DNA from: Pseudomonadota bacterium
GTDB taxonomy: Bacteria; Pseudomonadota; Gammaproteobacteria; Burkholderiales; Burkholderiaceae_C
Assembly (NCBI GenBank): GCA_963205335.1
Contig: CAUJIM010000067.1
Span: 1 to 64,000 of the forward strand
Direction of reading: 5' to 3'
Length of the DNA: 64,000 nt
The notes beneath the pieces were generated by a model. It did no database searches and was not told where the DNA came from. It saw nothing but the letters and a program-made list of their open reading frames with translations. The stretch's first letter is position 1. Every line of letters begins with the position of its first letter. Position numbers and translations under genes: made by a program. Shown in pieces: positions 40,622 to 51,950 of this stretch.

Positions 40622-43393
40622 TCAGCTGATCAGGAGGTCCCGAGCTCGCGTGACGGCTTCGTCACGTCCGGATACACGCAGCTTGCGGTAGAGGTTTCTC
40701 AGATGCCACTTGACCGTTTCGGTAGACAAGCCCATCGACCGCGCGATGCGCTTATTTGGCAGGGCGAGCATGAGCATTCGCAGTACATCCAGTTCCCGCT
40801 GGCTCAGGGAGGCGCCCTGGGCCCGCGGGAGCGGCGCGGCTGCGATTTCGCCGCGGCCGGGTTCGGCGTTCAGCAGACGATCTATGTGAAAGTCGAGGAG
40901 GGGGTCCTTCCGGTGCTGCTCCCGAACCTCGGAGAGGATGCGCGGCGCTTCTGGCGCTGCATCCAGGAGCGTGCGCACCAATCCGAGCCGATGACCAAGG
41001 GCTAAGGCCTCGCAGGCCAGCTCCCAAGCCTGCTCCTTGTGTTGCAGACGGTCGTGAATGGCCGCGTCGAGCATCCTGAAATGAACCACTCCACGCCAGT
41101 TTCCATGCACTTCGCACTGGCCGCAGAGTGTCAAGACCTGTGCTGAGGCCAAGGCGAGCTCGCCCCCTGCCATGGCTCGATGGACGCGGGCCGTGGCGAC
41201 CATCATGCGGATCTTCGATTGAGCACCACCTGATGCGTCATGGCGGATCGCCAGTTGCTCCAGTTTCTGGAACACGAGATCGGCCGACTGGGTTTCGAGT
41301 TTTCGCAGGTGAAGTACCAGCTGCTCCAGCAAGGATGCAGCAATCAACCGGTCAAGGCGGTGGCGGGTTGCGTACTCTTCCAATTGACGCAGCAGCGCCA
41401 GGCCCTCGGCCTCTGCTCCCAGAAGGAGGTGACATCGGGCGGCGCTATGGAGGGCGCATAGCGCGGTGTCGGGAATCGCTATCCGCTTCAACAGGTCAAG
41501 TCTGGGGAGCAATAGATCCAATGCGGCCTGCAGCTCACTGCGCTCATACAAGACTTCCCCCAGCAATGCCGCAGCCATGCAAGAGGGCTCGCTTGTGTCT
41601 TCATGGATGGTGCAGCTGGTGACCCTAAGGACTGCGCGGTAGTGCCTCTCCGCCAGTTCTACATTTCCTTCTTGGGCGTGACTGAGGCCAGTGAAGCAGT
41701 GTCCGAGAAGAATGCCTGCCGGATCCTTCTCGAGCGGCATCTTGTCCGTCAAGACGCTAGCGTTGTGCTTCAGCAGCTTGCGTGCGTCCTCAAATCTTCC
41801 GGCGTGGATGTAGACCAATGAGAGTTGATTTCTCATTCTTCTCTCGAAGCGCGTGTCTGCGGTCTCCGGAAGGGCTTTTAGCGGCTCCAGCAGAAGTCCG
41901 GCGGACTCGGTGTCATCCCGTTGGATGTAGTAAGCCGCGCGTGCCTGAGCGAGCTGGAAGCGTCCGAGTTCATCGATTGGAGGCGCCTCGCGTTCCAGAT
42001 CCTCCAGGATCTTTGCATAGGCGTCGAGCTGCCCGGCCCGCGACTGGAGGTGACCGTGCAGAAGGCGCAACGGAAGGCTGCGGGAAAGAGCCTGCGGAGG
42101 CAGTCGACGAAGCGCTGCCGCGATGTTCTGGAAGTCACCTCGCACTTGCATTTCTTGTGCGTAGACCTCGACCAGGGCCACCGCACGCTCCACTTGGTCG
42201 GCATCGATTCGATGGCGCACGGTCTCGTCCAGCAGGCCCGCAGACTCAAACCAGTCCGCTGCGCGGGCATGCAGCCTCTGTTGCAGGTCCCGCGGCAAGG
42301 CCTGAAATCGGGTCGCTAGGAAGTCCCGCAGCAGGGGATGCAGGCGAAACCAGCGCTCCAGGTTCTGGCTCACGACTGGATAGATGAAGAGATCCTGGTG
42401 GACGAGATGCGCTATCAGCTGCGCTGCTTTTGCGTGACGGGGCAGTTCTCCGAGGACGGCGGATGCGAGGGGAACGCAAAAGCTCGAACAGATGGACAAC
42501 TGCACGAGGCGGTCCGTGTCGCAGGCGTTAAGTCGTGGGATCACCTCTCGCTCGAAGTATTCCGCGATGAGTGCTGAGTCCTGAGGCAGCGGGAGCCGCT
42601 TGGAGGGCGGCGGCTGCGCCGATTGACTTGGTGCAACCGCCAACATCTGCAGTCCAGCCGCCCAGCCTTCCGTGGCTCTATGCAGTACATGCACATCGCG
42701 GGGAACGACCGAGCCGAGGCGGTGGCGCAGGAACAGTTCGGTTTCCTGCCGCGTGAACATCAAATCATCGACACCAAGTTCCAGCAACTGGTTCTTGGCG
42801 TGCAAGTTCTCTAGGCTCACGGGGAGAGCGCCACGCGCTGTCAACACGAAATGCAAGTTGGAGGGCGCGTGGTCGATCAATAGCTGGAGCCCGTACTCAA
42901 GATCCAGAGAATCTCGCAGCAGGTGTAGGTCGTCAATCACCAAAGTGAGCTCTCGCCCGTAGCTTTGAACACCTTGGATCATTTCAATCGCTGCTCGCTC
43001 CACCGCTTCTCTGCCGGCGTCTTCCTCGAGCCAGGTTCTGGCTTTCTCGCAGATGGTGCGATCGATCTGGTCAAAGCTCGCGATCAGGCAGTGAAGCAGG
43101 CGCCCGGTGCTGTCGTCCTCGTCAGACAGGTTCAGCCAAGCGACTTCGAATCCCAATGGCGTCAGAGCTTGTGGAAGAGCCCTGATCAGTGAGGTTTTTC
43201 CCGCCCCTGCGGGAGCTCGGATCGCGATGCAGCGCAGGCGTCGCGCTTTCAGCATGCGCGCTAGCAATGAATCCCGTTGGAGCAGATCACTCGTGTGTCG
43301 TGGGGGGGTTGTCTTGGCGCGAATCCAGGAATGCAGGGAGGAGTTGGCATTCATGTCCATATATATTTGCACTGAAGTCCCACGATCACTCAT
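40622..43393 (-). CDS. Large ATP-dependent LuxR-family regulator (MalT-like)
   Basis: 923 residues. N-terminal STAND/AAA-type ATPase with Walker A APAGAGKTSL and Walker B-like LTLVIDDLHLLRD, a long TPR-like helical middle, and a C-terminal LuxR helix-turn-helix (LSQRELDVLRMLMLALPNKR, SMGLSTETVKWHLRNLY). MalT-type activators bind an inducer and ATP, oligomerise and activate transcription. It lies directly upstream of the acyl-CoA operon on the same strand and is its most likely regulator. The start may be at the internal MDMNANSSLH instead of MSDRGTSVQ. Confidence 0.92.
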   Translation of the reverse strand: MSDRGTSVQIYMDMNANSSLHSWIRAKTTPPRHTSDLLQRDSLLARMLKARRLRCIAIRAPAGAGKTSLIRALPQALTPLGFEVAWLNLSDEDDSTGRLLHCLIASFDQIDRTICEKARTWLEEDAGREAVERAAIEMIQGVQSYGRELTLVIDDLHLLRDSLDLEYGLQLLIDHAPSNLHFVLTARGALPVSLENLHAKNQLLELGVDDLMFTRQETELFLRHRLGSVVPRDVHVLHRATEGWAAGLQMLAVAPSQSAQPPPSKRLPLPQDSALIAEYFEREVIPRLNACDTDRLVQLSICSSFCVPLASAVLGELPRHAKAAQLIAHLVHQDLFIYPVVSQNLERWFRLHPLLRDFLATRFQALPRDLQQRLHARAADWFESAGLLDETVRHRIDADQVERAVALVEVYAQEMQVRGDFQNIAAALRRLPPQALSRSLPLRLLHGHLQSRAGQLDAYAKILEDLEREAPPIDELGRFQLAQARAAYYIQRDDTESAGLLLEPLKALPETADTRFERRMRNQLSLVYIHAGRFEDARKLLKHNASVLTDKMPLEKDPAGILLGHCFTGLSHAQEGNVELAERHYRAVLRVTSCTIHEDTSEPSCMAAALLGEVLYERSELQAALDLLLPRLDLLKRIAIPDTALCALHSAARCHLLLGAEAEGLALLRQLEEYATRHRLDRLIAASLLEQLVLHLRKLETQSADLVFQKLEQLAIRHDASGGAQSKIRMMVATARVHRAMAGGELALASAQVLTLCGQCEVHGNWRGVVHFRMLDAAIHDRLQHKEQAWELACEALALGHRLGLVRTLLDAAPEAPRILSEVREQHRKDPLLDFHIDRLLNAEPGRGEIAAAPLPRAQGASLSQRELDVLRMLMLALPNKRIARSMGLSTETVKWHLRNLYRKLRVSGRDEAVTRARDLLIS

Positions 43394-43465
43394 CGGTCAG
43401 TGAGCTGCGCGGTGGTGGCCCGACAGCGCCGTGGATGGAGGCCATTTCTGGCGAGCCGTTCAATT

Positions 43466-43499
43466 GCAGAGTATCGCCAGTGCACTGGCGATACTCTGC
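43466..43499. promoter_or_regulatory. Perfect 34-bp palindrome upstream of the MalT-like gene
   Basis: Two perfect 17-bp arms with no spacer (left arm GCAGAGTATCGCCAGTG). It lies 73 bp upstream of the LuxR-type start and 227 bp past the end of the racemase-like gene. No T-run follows in either direction, so an operator is more likely than a terminator. The length is unusual for a single protein-binding site. Confidence 0.6.
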
Positions 43500-43726
43500 G
43501 GCCGCGCCGACGGTGGGACGCGCCCCATTGAATCGTGCGTTCGCACCCATGGGCGTCGGATCGCCTTCGGAAAATTGAGTTCTCCTGTCTGCGACCCGCC
43601 TCGGCGGGCGCCCGGGTCTCGGGCCATGGAGCGTTGGCCCTGGTCGGCAGCAGCCCCACTAGCGGGTGAAACCGGCGATTCTGGGTTCCAGAGCCCAGGG
43701 CCGGATTTGCGTCGCTGCGCTGTGCG

Positions 43727-44848
43727 TCAGTTGCAGGCGTTCTCGGTCCTCCACCGTTGAATGACTGCCGAAATCTCTTCCTTGCAAGCGCCTGGCGCAG
43801 ACGCGATGGCTGAGGGAGTGCGCGAAAAGCGGGGTGCGGGCGCTGGATGGATAACGCCGTCGACCTCCACGAACGCCTGCCTGGCCACCTGGTGGGGATG
43901 TCGCATAGCCTCGCTGATCGACAGCACCGGCGCGAAGCACGCGTCGCTGTTTTCGAGCAGCGCCTGCCATTCGGCCAAGGGCTTGCGGCGAAAGAGATCT
44001 TGCAATGTGGCGCGCAATGCGGGCCAGTGGGCGCGGTCTTGCTGTCGCTCCAGCCAGCTTTCCGGCAGGCCGACGATCTTGCAAAAACGAGCAAAGAAGG
44101 CGGGCTCGATGGCGCCGAAGCTGGCGTGTCGGCCGTCGGCCGTCTCGTAGACGGAGTACCACGGCGCGCCACCATCGAGGAGGTTCGCCTGCCGCTGCTC
44201 CTTGTGCTGACCACTCTGGTGCATACCGATGAACTGGGCCATCAGATTCACCACGCCGTCGCTGATCGCGGCGTCGATCACCTGGCCCTGACCGGAGCGC
44301 CCGGCCTCGTGCAGGGCGGCCAGTATCCCGACGACGAGATAGAGGCTGCCGCCGCCATAGTCGCCCAGCAGGTTCAGCGGCGGCACTGGCTGCTCAGTGG
44401 TGCCAATCGCGTGTAGCGCGCCCGTGATGGCGATGTAGTTGATGTCGTGCCCTGCAGTCGGCGCCAGCGGTCCGTGTTGACCCCAACCTGTCATTCTGGC
44501 GTACACGATTCGCGGCTTTAGCGCCAGCACGAGGTCCGGGCCGAGGCCGAGTCTCTCCATGACGCCGGGTCGAAAGCCCTCGACTAGCACGTCGGCATTC
44601 TCAAGCAGTTGCAGGACCTGTGCTCGCGCTTCTGGGGTCTTGAGGTCGACGTGGAGCGTGGAGCAGCGCCCACGTCGCGTGATCTGATGGGCGTTCACGG
44701 CGCCGGCGCCGGGCCTGTCCACCGTGATCACGTCTGCACCCATGTCGGCCAGGAGCATGCAAGCGAAGGGGCCGGGACCGATTCCAGCGAACTCGACGAC
44801 GCGCACGCCGGTAAGGGGGCCCGACCTCTTTTGTGCTTCGTTGATCAA
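43727..44848 (-). CDS. Alpha-methylacyl-CoA racemase-like protein (CaiB/BaiF family III CoA-transferase fold)
   Basis: 373 residues. The N-terminus has RVVEFAGIGPGPFACMLLAD and MGADVITVDRPG. TAGHDINYIAITGALHAIG (His134, Asp135) and LLGDYGGGSLYLV (Asp163) match the racemase active-site pattern recalled for AMACR/MCR, so racemisation of a 2-methylacyl-CoA is favoured over CoA transfer. This enzyme would epimerise branched acyl-CoA before stereospecific acyl-CoA dehydrogenation. It lies upstream of the MalT-like gene on the same strand. Confidence 0.85.
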   Translation of the reverse strand: MINEAQKRSGPLTGVRVVEFAGIGPGPFACMLLADMGADVITVDRPGAGAVNAHQITRRGRCSTLHVDLKTPEARAQVLQLLENADVLVEGFRPGVMERLGLGPDLVLALKPRIVYARMTGWGQHGPLAPTAGHDINYIAITGALHAIGTTEQPVPPLNLLGDYGGGSLYLVVGILAALHEAGRSGQGQVIDAAISDGVVNLMAQFIGMHQSGQHKEQRQANLLDGGAPWYSVYETADGRHASFGAIEPAFFARFCKIVGLPESWLERQQDRAHWPALRATLQDLFRRKPLAEWQALLENSDACFAPVLSISEAMRHPHQVARQAFVEVDGVIHPAPAPRFSRTPSAIASAPGACKEEISAVIQRWRTENACN

Positions 44849-45610
44849 GGCGTCACCTCCTTGCCCGGAGCCAGGAATGGGCCCGCGGTGCCGGCATCGG
44901 GGTGCTGGGTGATCGCGTTGAGTCGGAGGACAAGGGCATGGCGTGGGAGGTTGGCGGGTTGTGGAGGTGTCATTCCAAGTTTCTCGAGGGATAGAAAGGC
45001 AGTGGGCCGGGACGCTGCCCGGATCGCGCGAGGAGGGGAGGGTCCGAGTGTTGTGTCCAGCGCGGGCGGCGTCGCTGTCGAATGCATGGAGGCCTAACGA
45101 CGCAATTGCGCCCTCCTCGAGGAGGTGGCAATCGGCGCTGGTGGCCAGATGGGGGCGGAGTTCGTCGCCGCGCCTGGGCTGCTTCGACCATGATCACTTC
45201 GGCTGCCAGGCGCGGCCGGATCATCCTGGCGCAGTGGCCTGGGACGAAAGGGAGAACTCCGCGACGCGCAGGCCGTCGAGAGGGGCGCCCGTCGCTCGCG
45301 GCAGCTAGTCGGGGAATTCGTGATCGAGGTGTCGAGCATGGAAGAGGGCTTGAGAGGTCGAGGGCTGGCTTGGGCGCGCGGGCCGCAACAGCGCACGAGC
45401 ATGCAGCTTCCGACGCGGTGCCGACATCGACGCAGGCTCGCAACCCCTCGTCTTGGTGAGCATTCGTGTTTGATGGGAAGTGGAGGGTGCAGATTGGATG
45501 GCCCAAAGTGTAGTACCAATTCTAGGGCGAAGCGATTGAAGCTCTCAATCCCACGACTCGATGCATGTACGATTGGCGGTTGCCCCAGCCCCGCGGCACG
45601 AGTGCTCACC
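44849..45610. other. 762-bp intergenic region with gene debris
   Basis: No intact gene. It lies between the leftward racemase-like gene and the rightward FadR/GntR gene, so it should contain both promoters. A frame-broken CaiB/BaiF-like fragment is visible on the minus strand (see 45140-45285). Several short frames (up to 178 codons) lack recognisable motifs. The base run is GC-rich and contains CCTCCTCGAGGAGG, a perfect palindrome at 45112-45125. Confidence 0.5.
45140..45285 (-). pseudogene. Decayed CaiB/BaiF CoA-transferase fragment
   Basis: Minus-strand translations in two frames give PLDGLRVAEFSLSSQATAPG and then RLAAEVIMVEAAQARRRTP, which line up with the N-terminus of CaiB/BaiF proteins (LxGxRVxEF...GP...LAxxxAEVIxVE). 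A frameshift lies between them and nothing downstream is conserved. It may be the remains of a second CoA-transferase or racemase gene. Recognition is by eye over about 40 residues only. Confidence 0.35.
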
Positions 45611-46354
45611 ATGACTGCTGAACTTGCCTATGCCGGCGCGCCGTCCGGCTCGTCCGCTGTGATCGCGGGCATCATCGACTACCTGAAGGACCGGCGCCTC
45701 AAGCCCGGTGACCGCCTGCCATCCGAACGCGACCTGGCCGAGCGCCTGGGCGCAGGGCGCAACGCCGTACGCGAGGCGCTCGCCACGCTGGTGACGCTGC
45801 GGATGGTCGAATCGCGGCCCAACTCTGGCATCTACCTCCGTCACGTCGAGCGCGAAGGCAGCTTCGAGGCGCTCGTCATGCTGGCCGACATGGGGGCGAC
45901 CCCCACGCCGACCGAGGTGGCCGAGACGATGGAGGTTCGTGCGCACTTGGAGGCGCTGTCGGCACGCCTTGCCTGCGAGCGGAGGACGGAGAAGGACCTG
46001 GAGCGCCTTTCTGGTGTCCTGCAGCGCACGGACGTAGTGCTGGCGGACAACGGAAATATCGCCAAGGTGGACACCGACTTCCACATCGCGCTGGTTGACG
46101 CGACGCATAACTCAGTGCTGGTGCGCGTGTTGAATGCCTTTTACCGATTCACCGCCAAGCGGCGCGAGGAGCTGTTCTCCGACCATGCACACGGACTCGC
46201 GTCCGCCCGCGAGCACCGCAAGCTTGCCGAATACATCCGGCAGCGCAATGCGGGCAAGGCGGAGGCGCTGATCCTTGAGCATATGAACCGTGCTCGCAAC
46301 TACTGGAACATTTTGCTGGAGGACAAGGCCAGCAAGCCAAAACGTTTCAAGTAG
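45611..46354 (+). CDS. FadR/GntR-family transcriptional regulator
   Basis: 247 residues from ATG 45611. N-terminal GntR winged helix (IIDYLKDRRLKPGDRLPSER, LAERLGAGRNAVREALATL) and C-terminal FCD ligand domain with the metal-binding pattern DTDFHIALVDATHNSVLVRV and later SAREHRKLAEYIRQRN. Typical of acyl-CoA or organic-acid responsive repressors. It is divergent from the racemase-like gene and may control it. Confidence 0.9.
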   Translation: MTAELAYAGAPSGSSAVIAGIIDYLKDRRLKPGDRLPSERDLAERLGAGRNAVREALATLVTLRMVESRPNSGIYLRHVEREGSFEALVMLADMGATPTPTEVAETMEVRAHLEALSARLACERRTEKDLERLSGVLQRTDVVLADNGNIAKVDTDFHIALVDATHNSVLVRVLNAFYRFTAKRREELFSDHAHGLASAREHRKLAEYIRQRNAGKAEALILEHMNRARNYWNILLEDKASKPKRFK

Positions 46355-46471
46355 CCGTGCCCACAGGCGCTCACGCATGAAGGCTCGGCGGCCGGGGCAG
46401 CGGAGACGGCCTGTCCGCCATGCAGGGGAAGTTGAAGGCGTCTTTGGTCCAGATGACGCGAATGGCCCGCG

Positions 46472-46548
46472 TTCTGAAGAGCCTCAGAACTCTGAGCGGA
46501 TCGAGCCACGAAAAAGGACCGACGAGTTCTCACCCGTGGCGGTGCCCG
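46472..46548 (+). repeat. Relic of an IS3-type left end
   Basis: The run from about 46481 to 46545 matches the left end of the IS3 copy at 56732 (for example ACTCTGAGCGGATCGAGCC here against TCTCTGAGAGGATTGAGCC there, then GAGTTCTCACC in both). The orfA start codon is mutated (ACG). Together with the right-end fragment at 31716-32188 it brackets the acyl-CoA module. Confidence 0.6.
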
Positions 46549-46673
46549 TCGGGATGCTTCTGAACCTGCTCGGTTCCGCGTTGAACTGACGGCCCGACAC
46601 CCAGGCCGGCGGGCTCGGGATCGAAGGCGGCCGTCAGCCGCCTGGGCGTCGGCGGCGAGTGCTTTGGGTCGCC

Positions 46674-49059
<2,386 letters not shown>

Positions 49060-49063
<4 letters not shown>

Positions 49064-49638
49064 TCTTCGGTCACGCTTTTCTTGCGGCGCTGCGCCGCGT
49101 GCGGGTAGTGCAGGGCGACGTACTTCGCCGTCGCCGCCTCCACCGCCGGCAGGTTGTCGTGCAGGCGCCGCAGCAGCGACAGCAGCACCTGCCGCTCCTC
49201 CGGGGCCAGCACCGCCATCAGGGCGCGGTCGCGCTCCAGGGCGATCTGCAGGATCTTGTCGTGCAGCTCCTGGCCGGCGGGGGTGATGGTCGCCATGCGC
49301 ACCCGGCCGTCCTCCGGGTCCAGCCCCATGGTGACCAGGCCGCGCGCCTGCATGGCCTTGAACACGCGGCTGACCGAGGCCTTGTCCATGCCGATCACCT
49401 TGACCACGCGGCTGGCCGAGATCGAGGTGTGCAGCGCCAGCAGCACCAGCACGCGCCAGGTCTCGATGCCGACGTCGAAGCTGGCGAGATAGGCCTTGGA
49501 TGCGCCGTTGGACAGCTTGTTGGCGATCCAGGTGAAGTAGGCCGGGGCGTAGTTCGGCAGGTCCACGACTTTCGGCTGGGCCGGCTTGCGCGGGGCGGCC
49601 GGTGCGCGAATGCTGGTCTTGGTGGCGGCGCGGGGCAT
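49060..49638 (-). CDS. MarR-family regulator of the P450 operon
   Basis: 192 residues with a Lys/Pro/Ala-rich N-terminal extension (residues 1-25). The winged helix is seen in LHTSISASRVVKVIGMDKAS, SRVFKAMQARGLVTM and the wing DPEDGRVRMATITPAG. It lies within the operon between ferredoxin and reductase genes, fitting autoregulation by an aromatic effector. A candidate operator, GTTGAAATATCAAC, is at 55756-55769 upstream of the first operon gene. Confidence 0.9.
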
Positions 49639-49666
49639 GGCGGGGTGGAACGCTGGGTCGATGCCC

Positions 49667-49990
49667 CTATTGTTGCCGCTCCGGCAGGTGCACGGTCAGG
49701 CCCGCGAGTTCGGGCGCCAGCTTGATCTGGCAGCTGAGCCGGCTGTTGGGCCGGCGCTCCGACGCGGTGCATTCGAGCATCTCGAGTTCGGGCGGCAGCG
49801 CCTGCGGCAGCTTGTCCAGCCAAGCCTCGTCGACGTACACATGGCAGGTGGCGCACATCGCCGAGCCGCCGCATTCGCCGACGATGCCGGACAGGCCCGC
49901 GGCCGTGGCCAGCTGCATCACGCTCTGGCCGTCTTCGCCTTCGAGCGACAGGGCCTGGCCGTCGGCCTGGATCAGGTGGATCTGGGTCAT
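49667..49990 (-). CDS. [2Fe-2S] ferredoxin, putidaredoxin type
   Basis: 107 residues. The four cluster ligands are Cys40, Cys46 and Cys49 in GECGGSAMCATCHVYV and Cys87 in LSCQIK, the C-x5-C-x2-C-x37-C arrangement of vertebrate-type ferredoxins. It ends in the usual LTVHLPERQQ tail. It starts five bases after the P450 stop and is its electron donor. Confidence 0.94.
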   Translation of the reverse strand: MTQIHLIQADGQALSLEGEDGQSVMQLATAAGLSGIVGECGGSAMCATCHVYVDEAWLDKLPQALPPELEMLECTASERRPNSRLSCQIKLAPELAGLTVHLPERQQ

Positions 49991-49995
49991 GGTTC

Positions 49996-51210
49996 TCAGG
50001 CGGGAACGAGGCGCAGCGGCAGCGAGCCGAGCGCGCGCAAGGTGTTGTTGGGGCGGCGGGTGGCTTCGCCGGCGATCTCCAGGCGCTTCACGCGCTTGGC
50101 CAGGCCGGACAGGATCAGCTCGCCTTCGAGACGCGCCACCACCTGGCCCACGCAACCGTGGATGCCGGAGCCGAAAGCCATGTGGCCGGCGGCGCGCCGC
50201 GTGATGTCGAAGCGGTCGGGCTCCTGCCACTGGCGCTCGTCGCGGTTGGCCGCGGCCAGGAAGCAGACGATCTTGGAGTCGACCGGCAGCTGCGCGCCTT
50301 CGAGCTCGGTAGCCCGCGAGGTGGTGCGAAAGAAGGTCTGCACGGTGGACTCGAAGCGCAGCGATTCCTCGAAGGCGGAGCGCGCCAGCGACAAGTCGGC
50401 CCGCAGTTTTTCGTACTGCTCCGGTTCGCGGGCCAGGCACAGCAGCGCGTTGCCCAGGCCGTTGATGGTGGTGTCCACGCCGGCCGAGAGGAAGGAGCGC
50501 ACCAGCATGGGCGCCTCGGCCTGCGTGATCTCGCCGGCGTCGGCCGCCTGGTAGATCTGGTCGCCGAAGCCGCCGGGGCGCAGCTGCGCGCGCTGGCAGT
50601 GGTTCATGATCCATTCGGTCACGGGCTTGACCCGCTCGGCCGACTTCGCCAGCCGCTCGTTGCGCGGGCCGAAGGAGTTGAAGATCATGTCGCCGTACAG
50701 CAGCAGGTTCTCGCGGCCTGCTCCTTCCAGCCCCACGGCATCGGGGAAGACCTTCAGCGGGTACGGCTCGGCCAGGTCGGCCACGGCGTCCACCGTGCCC
50801 GCGCTGGCGGCCTTCTCGACGAACCGATCCAGCAAGGCGTCGGCCTCCTGCTGGAAGGTCTCGCGCATCTGCATCATGGCCTTGGGCGAGAGGATGCGCG
50901 CCAGCACCGCGCGGGCGCGGGTGTGGTCCGGCGGATCCGCTTCCAGGATCACGCTGCGGGGTCGGAAAGGCTCTTCCTTGTTGAAGTTGGCCAGGCCGAC
51001 GCCGGCCGACGAGATGAAGGTGCCGTGGTCGGCGAACACCGCGCGCACCGTCTCGTGGCGGGCCGCCGCATAGACGCCGTACTTCGGGATCCAGACCACC
51101 GGGCCGGCATCGCGCAGCTGGCGATGCGCAGGGTAGGGGTCGGCCAGGAAGGCGTCGCTGTAGGGATCGACGTCGACGACCGGGACGCCGGGGGGCGCGC
51201 TGTTGTTCAT
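49996..51210 (-). CDS. Cytochrome P450, CYP199-like (aromatic acid O-demethylase candidate)
   Basis: 404 residues from ATG 51210. Haem-binding FGSGIHGCVGQVVARLEGE with Cys353, oxygen-activation SAGVDTT (242-248), ExxR at 282-285. Long stretches resemble CYP199A2/A4 of Rhodopseudomonas, recalled from memory (VILEADPPDHTRARAVL, FPDAVGLEGAGREN, VQTFFRTT). CYP199A enzymes demethylate 4-methoxybenzoate and related acids, releasing formaldehyde. Arg238-Ser239 (VRSFLSAG) are conserved with that family, but the SSRGVGL Arg appears to be Ala here (SSAGVGL), so the exact substrate may differ. Ferredoxin and reductase genes follow, giving a complete class I system. Confidence 0.9.
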   Translation of the reverse strand: MNNSAPPGVPVVDVDPYSDAFLADPYPAHRQLRDAGPVVWIPKYGVYAAARHETVRAVFADHGTFISSAGVGLANFNKEEPFRPRSVILEADPPDHTRARAVLARILSPKAMMQMRETFQQEADALLDRFVEKAASAGTVDAVADLAEPYPLKVFPDAVGLEGAGRENLLLYGDMIFNSFGPRNERLAKSAERVKPVTEWIMNHCQRAQLRPGGFGDQIYQAADAGEITQAEAPMLVRSFLSAGVDTTINGLGNALLCLAREPEQYEKLRADLSLARSAFEESLRFESTVQTFFRTTSRATELEGAQLPVDSKIVCFLAAANRDERQWQEPDRFDITRRAAGHMAFGSGIHGCVGQVVARLEGELILSGLAKRVKRLEIAGEATRRPNNTLRALGSLPLRLVPA

Positions 51211-51230
51211 GGAGGTCTCCTTTTCGGGTT

Positions 51231-51950
51231 TCAGGCGTGGCCTTCGCCGGCCACGCCCACGTAGCGTTCCAGCAGGTCGGTGCGCGCGGCCAGCGTGGCG
51301 CTGTCGCTGCGGTGCACGACCTCGCCGCGTTCCAGCACCACCGCGGATTCGGCGAAGCGCAAGGCGTCTTCGACCTTCTGTTCGACCAGCAGCACGGCCA
51401 CGCCGGTGGCGCGGGCCAGGCCGGCTAAGGTCTTCATCAACTCCTGGCAGATGATGGGCGCGAGCCCTTCGAGCGGCTCGTCGAGCAGCAGCACCCGCGG
51501 CCGGCCCAGCAGGGTGCGGGCGACCGTCAGCATCTGCTGCTCGCCGCCGGAGAGCTGGGCGCCGCCGTTGTGCCGCCGCTCCCTCAGGCGCGGGAACAGT
51601 TCGTAGGCTTCGGCGACATCGCCGCGCGGCCGGCCCTTGAGGCCCGCCACCAGGTTCTCTTCGACGGTCAGCGAGGGGAAGATGTCGCGCGTCTGCGGCA
51701 CGTAGCCCAGGCCCGCATGAGCGCGGTCGCGCGGCGACAGGCGTGTGATGTCCTGGCCGAACAGCTTGACCGTTCCTTCGTGCACGTCGGCCAGGCCCAT
51801 CAGGGTCTTGAGCAAGGTGGTCTTGCCCACGCCGTTGCGGCCGATCACGGCGATGCGCGCGCCTGGCGCCACCGACAGGTCGACGCGGTGCAGGATGTTC
51901 ACCGGGCCGAAGCCCGCCGTGAGTCCGTGGACGCTGATCGCCTCGTTCAT
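51231..51950 (-). CDS. livF: ABC transporter ATP-binding protein, LivF type (P450 operon)
   Basis: 239 residues. Walker A GRNGVGKTT, signature AQLSGGEQQMLTVARTL, Walker B VLLLDEPLEGL, and the LivF-typical LGYVPQTRDIFPSLTVEENL. Start overlaps the LivG stop (ATGA). The P450 gene begins 20 bp downstream, so uptake and oxidation genes are on one transcript. Confidence 0.92.
   Translation of the reverse strand: MNEAISVHGLTAGFGPVNILHRVDLSVAPGARIAVIGRNGVGKTTLLKTLMGLADVHEGTVKLFGQDITRLSPRDRAHAGLGYVPQTRDIFPSLTVEENLVAGLKGRPRGDVAEAYELFPRLRERRHNGGAQLSGGEQQMLTVARTLLGRPRVLLLDEPLEGLAPIICQELMKTLAGLARATGVAVLLVEQKVEDALRFAESAVVLERGEVVHRSDSATLAARTDLLERYVGVAGEGHA

Noticed and set aside
43390-44214. 274-codon minus-strand frame overlapping the racemase-like gene
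   Set aside because: Out-of-frame shadow; the CaiB-fold frame at 43727-44848 has family motifs.
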